Positions 53,008 to 59,967 of a stretch of 61,920 bases of DNA are shown in pieces; positions within the stretch are counted from its first letter, which is position 1; every line of letters starts with the position of its first letter. The DNA is taken from NCBI GenBank assembly GCA_902596065.1, contig CACJSL010000004.1:1-61920 (forward strand), read 5' to 3'. The notes under the pieces were generated by a model. It had not been told where the DNA came from, searched no databases, and saw only the letters and a program-made list of their open reading frames with translations. The DNA is from an uncultured Alphaproteobacteria bacterium. GTDB lineage: Bacteria; Pseudomonadota; Alphaproteobacteria; HIMB59; GCA-002718135. The translations under genes were made by a program, and so were the position numbers.

Positions 53008-53892
53008 TTAAATATAATTTAATTCAGTCAATTGATTTTTGAATTTCTTCTCAATTGCCTCTATTTGTTTTTTATTTAATATTTTTTTCCATTGTTTTTG
53101 TTGTCCTACTCTAAAAAAATTAGAATGCAAATGTTCTGAGAAGCCATATTGCAATTCTTTTTTCTTTAAGTTATCAAATTTTGTTGATTCAATAATATTT
53201 TTTATTTTATTACTTTCATTAGTGATTTTTATATTATAATTTTTGTAAAAAAATTTTGTTATTTTTTGTATTTCTAATTCTATATTATTTAACATATCTT
53301 CGTATTTAAGAAATAAACTTGGCACTTCTGAAAATTTTTTCCACGACAAATAGTTATCTCTCCAATTTAGTATAATTTCAGGCATTTTATTATCTATTTT
53401 TTCTTTTTTCATAATTTGTCCATCTAATAAAAAGCTAATTGTTTCATCAATGTCTTTATTTATATGTTTACTATATGAAATAGCAATGTCTCTAGGATCT
53501 CTAGAAAGATAAATAAAACCTAGCGTAGTTGATGAGTCAGTATAAAAGTTATTATTAATTTTCAATCTGGCATTGTGTGTTTTAAATAAACCAAATTTAC
53601 CTTTCTCAATATTAATTTTTTTTTGTGCCTCAATCCAATATTTAGAATAAGTTAAAACTGACTCTTCATTATATTCTCTTCCATTGAAAATTATATTATA
53701 ATCATCTAATGATTTCTTTTTTACAAACCTAAAATTTTTTAGATTATCAAAACCTGTAATCTTATTTAGTAAATTAAAATTATTTAAATTCCCATCTTCA
53801 GTAAAAAAAAGAGCACATAAAATTAATCTTAACCAAGTATTGCCACTTTTAGGATATGAAGCAATCCAAAACATTTTTTTATCGTTAATCAT
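53008..53892 (-). CDS. Sulfotransferase-domain protein
   Basis: 294 residues of the PAPS-dependent sulfotransferase fold. FWIASYPKSGNTWLRLILCALFF is the 5'-phosphosulfate loop, FIYLSRDPRDIAISYSKH the 3'-phosphate-binding segment, and GQQKQWKKIL near the C-terminus matches the RxGxxGxWK region in weakened form. Sulfates a hydroxyl or amine acceptor, perhaps an exported glycan or lipid. Acceptor unknown. Single gene next to a tRNA with no sulfate-activation genes in sight, so it may be a lateral acquisition. Confidence 0.82.
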   Translation of the reverse strand: MINDKKMFWIASYPKSGNTWLRLILCALFFTEDGNLNNFNLLNKITGFDNLKNFRFVKKKSLDDYNIIFNGREYNEESVLTYSKYWIEAQKKINIEKGKFGLFKTHNARLKINNNFYTDSSTTLGFIYLSRDPRDIAISYSKHINKDIDETISFLLDGQIMKKEKIDNKMPEIILNWRDNYLSWKKFSEVPSLFLKYEDMLNNIELEIQKITKFFYKNYNIKITNESNKIKNIIESTKFDNLKKKELQYGFSEHLHSNFFRVGQQKQWKKILNKKQIEAIEKKFKNQLTELNYI

Positions 53893-53922
53893 TAATTATT
53901 TCATTTTTTATATTTATTAAAT

Positions 53923-53997
53923 TGGCAGTCTCGTAGGGACTCGAACCCCAAACTTTGGTTCCGAAGACCAACGTGATATCCATTTCACTACGAGACC
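53923..53997 (-). tRNA. tRNA-Arg (anticodon UCG)
   Basis: Folded by hand on the minus strand. Acceptor GGTCTCG/CGAGACT (first pair G-U), D-arm GTGA/TCAC, anticodon stem TTGGT/ACCAA with 7-nt loop CTTCGGA, 4-nt variable loop AGTT, T-arm TGGGG/CCCTA with loop TTCGAGT, discriminator G and an encoded CCA. Anticodon TCG at 53964-53962 reads CGA, decoding arginine. No intron; all arms complete. Lies between the sulfotransferase and DUF924 genes. Confidence 0.93.
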
Positions 53998-54035
53998 TTA
54001 TAAAAATAATCTTTATCATTTTTTAATAACTTTAA

Positions 54036-54596
54036 CTACCAAGCACTATTTGGTAGTTTTAAAAAAATTTCTTCTTTTGGAGTAGATTTTCTTCCAAGAA
54101 TCTCATTTCTATGAGGATAACGACCAAATTTTTTTATTGGAATTGTGTGATCATCCCAAGCCTTTTTTATTAAATGATATTTTTCATGTTTTTTTAAATA
54201 TGCTTCTATGAGCTTATGACCAAAAATATGATCACTAATATCTTCACTATGAATTAAAGGAAGTAATAAAAAATGTATTTTATCAAGATCTAATTCTTCT
54301 AAATAACCTCTGTCTACGGCTTCATTTACTATTAGTCTTGTTTTGTAGTCTTGATGAAATGCTTTTTTGCTGTTTCTAAAAAGATTTCTTGAAAATTGAT
54401 CAAGTAAAATTACCAAAGCTACACATTCATTAGGATTATCCTGCCAATCGTCATATTCATTATTAATAGCTTGATTATAATCTTCTAAGAAAAGATCTCT
54501 AATTTTTTTATCAAAATTATCATTTTTTTCAAACCAATCTTTTATTGATGATTTGATAAACCAAAATTCAAGTATTTTTTTTGCTCTTTCATTCAT
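54036..54596 (-). CDS. DUF924-family protein
   Basis: 186 residues. KKILEFWFIKSSIKDWFEKNDNFDKKIRDLF, DNPNECVALVILLDQFSRNLFRNSKKAF, and LPLIHSEDISDH are the DUF924 landmarks (usual: WF, LVLLLDQFPRN.fR, PfmHSE). The family is all-helical with TPR-like character and no known biochemical role. Monocistronic on the minus strand, divergent from the UDG gene. Confidence 0.88.
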   Translation of the reverse strand: MNERAKKILEFWFIKSSIKDWFEKNDNFDKKIRDLFLEDYNQAINNEYDDWQDNPNECVALVILLDQFSRNLFRNSKKAFHQDYKTRLIVNEAVDRGYLEELDLDKIHFLLLPLIHSEDISDHIFGHKLIEAYLKKHEKYHLIKKAWDDHTIPIKKFGRYPHRNEILGRKSTPKEEIFLKLPNSAW

Positions 54597-54629
54597 ATCT
54601 TTACTATAATATAGAAGACTTATTTCTTC

Positions 54630-55310
54630 ATGACACTAATAAAATTAAATCAAACCATTACTAAATGTAGACAATGTAAGAGGCTTGTAAATTTTAGAGA
54701 AAAAATTGCAAAAGAAAAACGTAAACAATACATAAATGAAAATTATTGGGGAAAACCAATAACTGGATATGGTGATCCAGATGCCAAATTGTTAATGATC
54801 GGATTAGCACCTGCGGCTCATGGAGGCAACAGAACTGGCAGAGTTTTTACTGGAGATAAATCATCTGAATTTTTATTTCAATGTTTGTTTAAAGCGGGCT
54901 TATCAAATAAGTCCAACTCATTAGAAAAAAATGATGGATTAAAGTTATATAATGCTTATTTAACAACGGCTCTCAAATGTGTTCCCCCTGAAGATAAACC
55001 AACATCTAAAGAATTAAAGACTTGTTTTGCCTTTTTTAAAAAAGAGAAAAATCATTTAAGAAATATCAAAGTAATTTTGGCCTTAGGCAAAATTGCTTTT
55101 GACGCATGTTTAAATTTTTATAGAGAAGATTATGAAATAAAAACTAAAAACTATAAATTTTCTCACGGATGCAAATTTCAACTACCTGATAAAAAAATTC
55201 TTGTCGGATGTTATCATCCTAGTCCACGAAATGTGAATACTGGAAGAATCAATATAAAGAAAATGGTTAATTTATTAAATGAAGTGAAAAAAATAACATT
55301 AAAATATTAA
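54630..55310 (+). CDS. Type-5 uracil-DNA glycosylase (UDGb-like)
   Basis: 226 residues. The [4Fe-4S] cysteines appear as KCRQCKRL near residue 13 and LKCVPPEDKPTSKELKTC further on. GLAPAAHGGNRTGRVFTGDKSSEFL is the family-5 active-site motif A, and GCYHPSPRNVNTGR is motif B. Excises uracil, and in family 5 also hypoxanthine and other deaminated bases, from DNA. Followed after one base by a small ORF. Confidence 0.9.
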   Translation: MTLIKLNQTITKCRQCKRLVNFREKIAKEKRKQYINENYWGKPITGYGDPDAKLLMIGLAPAAHGGNRTGRVFTGDKSSEFLFQCLFKAGLSNKSNSLEKNDGLKLYNAYLTTALKCVPPEDKPTSKELKTCFAFFKKEKNHLRNIKVILALGKIAFDACLNFYREDYEIKTKNYKFSHGCKFQLPDKKILVGCYHPSPRNVNTGRINIKKMVNLLNEVKKITLKY

Positions 55311-55311
55311 T

Positions 55312-55515
55312 ATGATTAAAACTAAAAACTCAATTAATATAATTCATATAGAAAGCAATGGGCAACAATCATTTTTTGGACGTGATAATATTTTTTTTAA
55401 AACTATTAATATGCCAAAAAAACAACACTTTAAAAATATTTGTTGTAATTTTAAACTAAAAAAAACATATAAAAAAAGAAAATTATTTTTACCTTTTTTT
55501 TCAATTTGTAATTAA
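55312..55515 (+). CDS. Small basic ORF, unknown (67 aa)
   Basis: 67 residues, MIKTKNSINIIHIESNG with a Lys-rich middle (KLKKTYKKRKL) and hydrophobic end. I recognise no family. It fits tightly between the UDG gene (one base) and the MFS gene (six bases) on the same strand, which supports reality in a compact genome. The A+T bias could also leave such an ORF open by chance, so confidence is low. Confidence 0.4.
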   Translation: MIKTKNSINIIHIESNGQQSFFGRDNIFFKTINMPKKQHFKNICCNFKLKKTYKKRKLFLPFFSICN

Positions 55516-55521
55516 TAAAAT

Positions 55522-56718
55522 ATGAGAGATTTTTTATCATTTGATCCTAAATTGCTTATTTATGGATTTGCCATTCTATTTTTTGCTAGTTTTGGTCAAA
55601 CATTTTTTATTTCAATTTATAATTTAGAGATAAGAGAATTTTATGTTTTAACAGATGGAGAATTTGGTTTAGTTTATGCTCTTGGTACTTTATTTAGTTC
55701 AATTATTCTAGTGGGTTTTGCTAAACTTATAGATTACATAGATCTAAGAATTTATTCTTTAATAATTTCAGTGGGTTTATCTTTAGCATGTTTAGGCATG
55801 TATTCATCTTTTAAGAGTCCTTTTTTTCTTTTTTTTGTTATATTTGCATTACGTTTTTTTGGCCAAGGAGCCATGTCTCATGCAGGAGAAACCACAATGG
55901 CCAGATACTTCGGTAATAACAGGGGGAAAGCTTTATCAGTTGCTACACTTGGAGGAATGATTGGTGTTATGTTCTTGCCAATGATTGTTGTTAAATTAGC
56001 TGGTAATTTAGAGTGGAAGCATATTTGGTTAGCGGGGAGCTTTAGTATTTTAATTATTTTTTTACCAATACTTTTTCTATCTTTACAAAATCAATCAATC
56101 AGACACTCTAATTTTAGAGAAAATTCATTAAACTTTGTAAATAATAAAACTTGGCGAACCCGAGATGTTTTATTTGATAAAAAATTTTATTATTATTTGC
56201 CAATTTCTATTGCTGCACCATATATTAGTACCGGACTGACATTTCATCAAATTTTTATTATTAATCAAAAAGGATGGACTATTCAAATGTTAGCAAATGG
56301 ATTTATTTTTCTAGGAATATTTTCTATCATAGGAATAATTATAGGCGGCCCTATAGTTGATAAATATAATACAAAAAAAGTAATTTATTTTACACTAGCT
56401 CCTTTGTTTTTTGGAATAATAGCTTTAATTTTTTTTGAAAGTTATTTTTTTATGATGTTTTACATGTCCTTGCTTGGTTTAAGTTTAGGAATTGGAACTC
56501 CATTTATAGGATCTTTATGGGCAGAACTTTATGGTCTTGAAAGCCTGGGCTCTGTAAAAGCACTACTTCATGCACTAGGGGTTTTTTTTAGTGCTTTATC
56601 ACCAGTAGTTTTTGGTTATATGATAGATTTTGGAATGGGTGTGCTATCAATTAGTTTTATGAGTTTATTCATAATAATATTTTCAACTGTTTTGCCTTTT
56701 TTTTACAATCAAAATTGA
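55522..56718 (+). CDS. Major facilitator superfamily transporter
   Basis: 398 residues, about 12 hydrophobic segments. Loop 2-3 region GEFGLVYALGTLFSSIILVGFAKLIDYIDLR fits the MFS motif A position; FALRFFGQGAMSHAGETTMARYFGNNRGKALSVATLGG is a characteristic segment of MFS subfamilies including nitrate/oxalate-formate-like antiporters. Substrate unknown. The TGA overlaps the ATG of a small ORF (TGATG). Confidence 0.87.
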   Translation: MRDFLSFDPKLLIYGFAILFFASFGQTFFISIYNLEIREFYVLTDGEFGLVYALGTLFSSIILVGFAKLIDYIDLRIYSLIISVGLSLACLGMYSSFKSPFFLFFVIFALRFFGQGAMSHAGETTMARYFGNNRGKALSVATLGGMIGVMFLPMIVVKLAGNLEWKHIWLAGSFSILIIFLPILFLSLQNQSIRHSNFRENSLNFVNNKTWRTRDVLFDKKFYYYLPISIAAPYISTGLTFHQIFIINQKGWTIQMLANGFIFLGIFSIIGIIIGGPIVDKYNTKKVIYFTLAPLFFGIIALIFFESYFFMMFYMSLLGLSLGIGTPFIGSLWAELYGLESLGSVKALLHALGVFFSALSPVVFGYMIDFGMGVLSISFMSLFIIIFSTVLPFFYNQN

Positions 56719-56867
56719 TGAATAGTAATATTGATGAAAGTTTAAAATATCTTTTTGAAGAATATAAAAGATTAAAATTAAAAGAAAAAAAACAAAAATT
56801 AACAATTGAAGAGATTGAAACACTTAAAAAACTTTCTTCTTTTTTAGGAAAATCAAATGAAAAATAA
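56718..56867 (+). CDS. Small charged helical ORF between MFS and zapE (49 aa; not in ORF track)
   Basis: Translated by hand: MNSNIDESLKYLFEEYKRLK, then LKEKKQKLTIEEIETLKKLS and SFLGKSNEK. It is highly charged and almost certainly helical, with heptad-like Leu/Ile spacing. It is linked by TGATG to the MFS gene and overlaps the zapE start by 11 nt. Both junctions are typical of real coupled genes here. No family recognised. Confidence 0.55.
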   Translation: MNSNIDESLKYLFEEYKRLKLKEKKQKLTIEEIETLKKLSSFLGKSNEK

Positions 56868-57903
56868 CTTAATGAAAATATATAATGATTTTGTATCAAA
56901 TAATTTTATTAGTTATGATGAAGATCAAATTAAAATTTTAAATATTTTTGAGGAAATTTGGAATCAAAATCAAAAAATTAACTTTTTTTTAAACAAAAAA
57001 AAACCTAAAGGCATATATCTTTATGGCCAAGTAGGTATTGGAAAAACTTTTCTAATCAATTTATTTATTAATAACATTGAAAAATCAAAAAAATTTCACT
57101 TTAATCATTTTATGATTAACTTACATGCATTTGTTAATAATCACAGTAAAAAAGATTTTGCCTTAGAAATATATGTAAAAAAACTTTCTCAAAAATATAA
57201 AATTATATTTATTGATGAATTACATGTTTTTAATATAGTAGATGCATTATTATTAAAAAAAATATTCTATTTTTTTCAAAAATATAAAGTTTTTATTGTT
57301 ACCTCTTCAAATTATATTCCCAAAGACCTATATAAAAATGGTTTACAAAGAGAAGATTTTATTCCGTTTATTGAACATATTAAAAATAATTTTAAAGTTT
57401 TACACTTAGAGAGTTTTGAAGATTATAGACGACAAATGCTTAACCAGGCAAAGACTTACTATAGTCCAGTTAATAATAAAACTATTAGTGAATTTAATAA
57501 ACTTTTTGATCGTTTTGTAGATAAGGGAGAAATACATATAAGAAAAATTAAAACTAAAAGCAGAACTATACGTCTAGAAAAATGTACAGCGAATATTGCT
57601 TATTGTGAATTTTCTGAACTTTGTATGGCTAATTTAGCCCACGAAGATTATAAAAATATTGCGAATGAATTTAGTATTTTATTTATTAATAAAGTTCCAG
57701 AATTTTCAGATTCTGAATCTGATCAATGCAGAAGATTTATTAGCTTAATTGATATGTTGTATGAAAAAAAATGTTCAGTAGTGATATTGGCAGAAAAACC
57801 AATAAACAGCTTATGTAATATACAAAAACTAAAAATTGAGTTCAAGCGAACAGCTAGTAGATTATATGAAATGACAATTATAACTTCTGAAAACAAATGG
57901 TAA
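56857..57903 (+). CDS. zapE: Cell-division ATPase ZapE (AFG1-like)
   Basis: 348 residues, AAA-type ATPase of the AFG1/ZapE family. Walker A GQVGIGKTFLINLF, Walker B IIFIDELHVFNIVDALLL, VFIVTSSNYIPKDLYKNGLQREDFIPFIEHI and SFEDYRRQML, all hallmark. ZapE modulates FtsZ rings in E. coli; AFG1 assists mitochondrial complex quality control. Start could be this ATG or MKIYN six codons later. Overlaps the next gene by 7 nt; sdh genes follow in the same direction. Confidence 0.92.
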   Translation: MKNNLMKIYNDFVSNNFISYDEDQIKILNIFEEIWNQNQKINFFLNKKKPKGIYLYGQVGIGKTFLINLFINNIEKSKKFHFNHFMINLHAFVNNHSKKDFALEIYVKKLSQKYKIIFIDELHVFNIVDALLLKKIFYFFQKYKVFIVTSSNYIPKDLYKNGLQREDFIPFIEHIKNNFKVLHLESFEDYRRQMLNQAKTYYSPVNNKTISEFNKLFDRFVDKGEIHIRKIKTKSRTIRLEKCTANIAYCEFSELCMANLAHEDYKNIANEFSILFINKVPEFSDSESDQCRRFISLIDMLYEKKCSVVILAEKPINSLCNIQKLKIEFKRTASRLYEMTIITSENKW

Positions 57904-58889
57904 AAAAAGTAATTTATATTTTTAGCTCTTTGATATTTTTTATATTTATCATTTATATAGCTGCTGGTTTTTACTTAGCTAATACTATACTAAAAATTGA
58001 TCCCTCATGCGGATTACATGAAGGTGCTTTACCTAATACATGGTCAACATTAGTAGATCATCATGAATACTCAAATGTTAACAGGAGCATCCTTAGAAAA
58101 AATTTTCCTTTTAAAAATTATCATATTGATGATTGGCAGGCAGTTTATTTTTCTTCTAGAGAAAAAGATATTAAAATAAGTGGATGGTTATTTGACCACC
58201 ATAAAAACCAACCAATTGTAATAATAGTTCATGGATTATTTCCCAATGGCAAATGCAAACCTGAGTCAAATCTTTTAGCAAGCTTATTAATAAAAAATAA
58301 TATTAATGCTCTTACAATTGATTTAAGAAATTATGGAGATAGTACTACTGTTAGTAATTATGAAAATTTAGGATTAAGTGAATATAAAGATGTTTTAGGG
58401 GCTTATGATTTTTTAGTAGAAAATGGATTTAGGGAATCTTCTATTGGCTTACTAGGAATTTCTTTAGGAGGAACCTCAGTTATATTTGCTGGAAAAGAAG
58501 AACCAAACATTAAAGCTATTTGGCTTGATAGTACTTTAGCAGAATTCAAAATGATTTTAAAAGATGAAATTGCTCGCTATGGATTTTCTCATGATTTTGG
58601 GCCATCAGTAAGTTTTGCAGGAAAGTTTTTAACAGGAATTGATCCAACGAAACTATCACCAGCATTTTCTTTAACTAAAACTCAAAATTATTTTTTTACT
58701 CATGGAGATAAGGATGAAAGAGTATTAATTCATCATTTTGATTTTTTTAAAGAATATATAAAAAAGAATAATATCAAAGCAAAATTCTGGCTTGCAAAAG
58801 ACTCATATCATGTTGATGCAATGTTTAAATACCCAGAAGAATATGGAATAAAATTAAAAAATTTTTTTGAAGCACATTTAAATAACTAA
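57897..58889 (+). CDS. Membrane-anchored alpha/beta hydrolase
   Basis: 330 residues. An N-terminal transmembrane helix (VIYIFSSLIFFIFIIYIAAGFYLA) anchors a periplasmic hydrolase domain. Oxyanion-region VIIVHGLFPNGKC, nucleophile elbow GLLGISLGGTSV, acid probably the Asp in THGDKDERV, and catalytic His in SYHVDAMF. Esterase/lipase-like; substrate unknown. Coupled to zapE by a 7-nt overlap. Confidence 0.82.
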   Translation: MVKKVIYIFSSLIFFIFIIYIAAGFYLANTILKIDPSCGLHEGALPNTWSTLVDHHEYSNVNRSILRKNFPFKNYHIDDWQAVYFSSREKDIKISGWLFDHHKNQPIVIIVHGLFPNGKCKPESNLLASLLIKNNINALTIDLRNYGDSTTVSNYENLGLSEYKDVLGAYDFLVENGFRESSIGLLGISLGGTSVIFAGKEEPNIKAIWLDSTLAEFKMILKDEIARYGFSHDFGPSVSFAGKFLTGIDPTKLSPAFSLTKTQNYFFTHGDKDERVLIHHFDFFKEYIKKNNIKAKFWLAKDSYHVDAMFKYPEEYGIKLKNFFEAHLNN

Positions 58890-58890
58890 A

Positions 58891-59038
58891 AGTGCCGGAC
58901 TCGCCTTCACCAGTTTGTACCTTGGCAGACACTTCTCTAGTTTAGACAAAACTCTAATACATCATCCGGCGGGAATGATTGTAAACTGTATCTCGGCGTT
59001 CCTCCGAAGCTAAGAAAACGAGCTTTTTATCCGGCATT
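58891..59038 (+). ncRNA. Probable structured noncoding RNA (~148 nt; 6S-like architecture, identity unproven)
   Basis: A G+C-richer block in otherwise A+T-rich DNA with no ORF. Ends pair: AGUGCCGGA (58891-58899) with UCCGGCAUU (59030-59038), 9 bp with one G-U. Next CUCG (58900-58903) with CGAG (59019-59022), then CAGUUUGUA (58911-58919) with 58980-58988, 9 bp including two wobbles. Inner hairpins are AGUUU/AAACU (58939-58953) and AUCAU/AUGAU (58961-58979). A small UCGG/CCGA hairpin sits in the 3' strand of the central bubble. The wobbles pair only on the plus strand. A long rod with a central bubble is the layout of 6S RNA. No tmRNA tag, tRNA-like end, RNase P or SRP core motif was seen. Confidence 0.55.
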
Positions 59039-59257
59039 ACCAAATTACTTTCAAACTAGAAATTATTCAAGAAATAAGGAAAAAAAGATTAGTTAATTTG
59101 ATTAAGTTATTAGAATTTAAGCCAAAATTTATAATATCCACAGATTTATCCACATTAATTACATAAATTGATTATAGTCTAAAAAGGGATTTTTTTTTGA
59201 ATTTCTCTAAAAAAAGAATACTTAAAAGTTAGAATATATATTTTTAATTTTCAATAA
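59039..59257. other. A+T-rich spacer between RNA candidate and sdhC
   Basis: No ORF of note. It contains the two DnaA-box-like 9-mers listed separately and presumably the sdh promoter; a TATAGT at 59174-59179 is a possible -10 but lacks a convincing -35. A run of nine T follows AAAGGGA near 59186-59198 without a hairpin before it, so I do not call a terminator. Confidence 0.4.
59134..59154 (+). promoter_or_regulatory. Tandem DnaA-box-like 9-mers
   Basis: ATATCCACA (59134-59142) and TTATCCACA (59146-59154) are direct repeats spaced 12 nt start to start. The second is a perfect match to the high-affinity E. coli DnaA box, the first differs at one base. They lie in an A+T-rich intergenic stretch beside a G+C-rich structured block. 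Either DnaA regulation of sdh or part of a replication origin is possible; sequence alone does not decide. Confidence 0.5.
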
Positions 59258-59626
59258 ATGATCGATAATAGACCTTTATCCCCACATCTAAGTATTCACA
59301 AAAAGGTATTAACTGCTGTCTTTTCTATTTTTCACAGATTAACTGGCATTTTTTTAACATTAGGTTCATTTTTTCTAGTCTTTTGGTTTTTATCAGTTTT
59401 AATTGGAGAAAATTTTTATAATTATTTTCAAATTGTTTCTTCAAATTTAATTTTTAAAGTAATTTTATTTTTTTGGACATTGGCATTTTTTTATCATTTA
59501 TTTAATGGTATTCGCTATTTATTCTGGTCTTTTAGTTTGGGAATGGATTTAAAAACAGTTTACCTATCAGGTTACATAGTTTCATTATTAACGATTATTG
59601 CCACAATCATAGTCTGGTATTTATGA
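59258..59626 (+). CDS. sdhC: Succinate dehydrogenase cytochrome b556 subunit
   Basis: 122 residues, three transmembrane helices. NRPLSPHLSIHKKVLTAVFSIFHRLTGIFL is the N-terminal quinone/heme signature (S and R near the ubiquinone site), and FYHLFNGIRYLFWSFSLG carries the heme-ligand histidine region. Membrane anchor of complex II. ATGA overlap with sdhD. First gene of sdhCDAB, codirectional with zapE but separated by the RNA candidate. Confidence 0.94.
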   Translation: MIDNRPLSPHLSIHKKVLTAVFSIFHRLTGIFLTLGSFFLVFWFLSVLIGENFYNYFQIVSSNLIFKVILFFWTLAFFYHLFNGIRYLFWSFSLGMDLKTVYLSGYIVSLLTIIATIIVWYL

Positions 59627-59967
59627 ATATTATAAAAAAAAACTATAAAAATAGCTGGATAGCGCAAAGAGTTACTGCAACAATGTTATTACCTTTATCG
59701 TTTTGGTTTATTTATCATTGTATTTTGTTTCAAAATCAATCTTATGAAGAAATTAGGATTTTTTTTGAATCATTTTTTAATAGTTTTCTTTTTTTATTAA
59801 TGATGTTGGCAATACTATTGCATTCAAAAATAGGCTGTGAAACTATTATACAGGATTATATTTCAGCAAAAAATTTAAAAATATTTTTAATACGATTTAT
59901 AAATTTAATAATATTAGCTTCAGCTATTGTAGTTGTAGTGGGAATTTTAAAATTAAATCTTTTTTAA
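59623..59967 (+). CDS. sdhD: Succinate dehydrogenase membrane anchor subunit
   Basis: 114 residues, three hydrophobic helices. [23 protein letters not shown] at the start and [22 protein letters not shown], which holds the His and Asp-Tyr of the heme/quinone site (usual HxxxGxxxIxEDY). Second anchor of complex II. Overlaps sdhC by 4 nt and sdhA by 1 nt (TAATG). Confidence 0.93.
   Translation: MNIIKKNYKNSWIAQRVTATMLLPLSFWFIYHCILFQNQSYEEIRIFFESFFNSFLFLLMMLAILLHSKIGCETIIQDYISAKNLKIFLIRFINLIILASAIVVVVGILKLNLF

Noticed and set aside
58891-59038. tmRNA (one- or two-piece), 4.5S RNA or RNase P RNA
   Set aside because: No tag-peptide codons or tRNA-like CCA end, no SRP GGAA/AGCA core, and no RNase P P4 motif on either strand; the size also does not fit RNase P.
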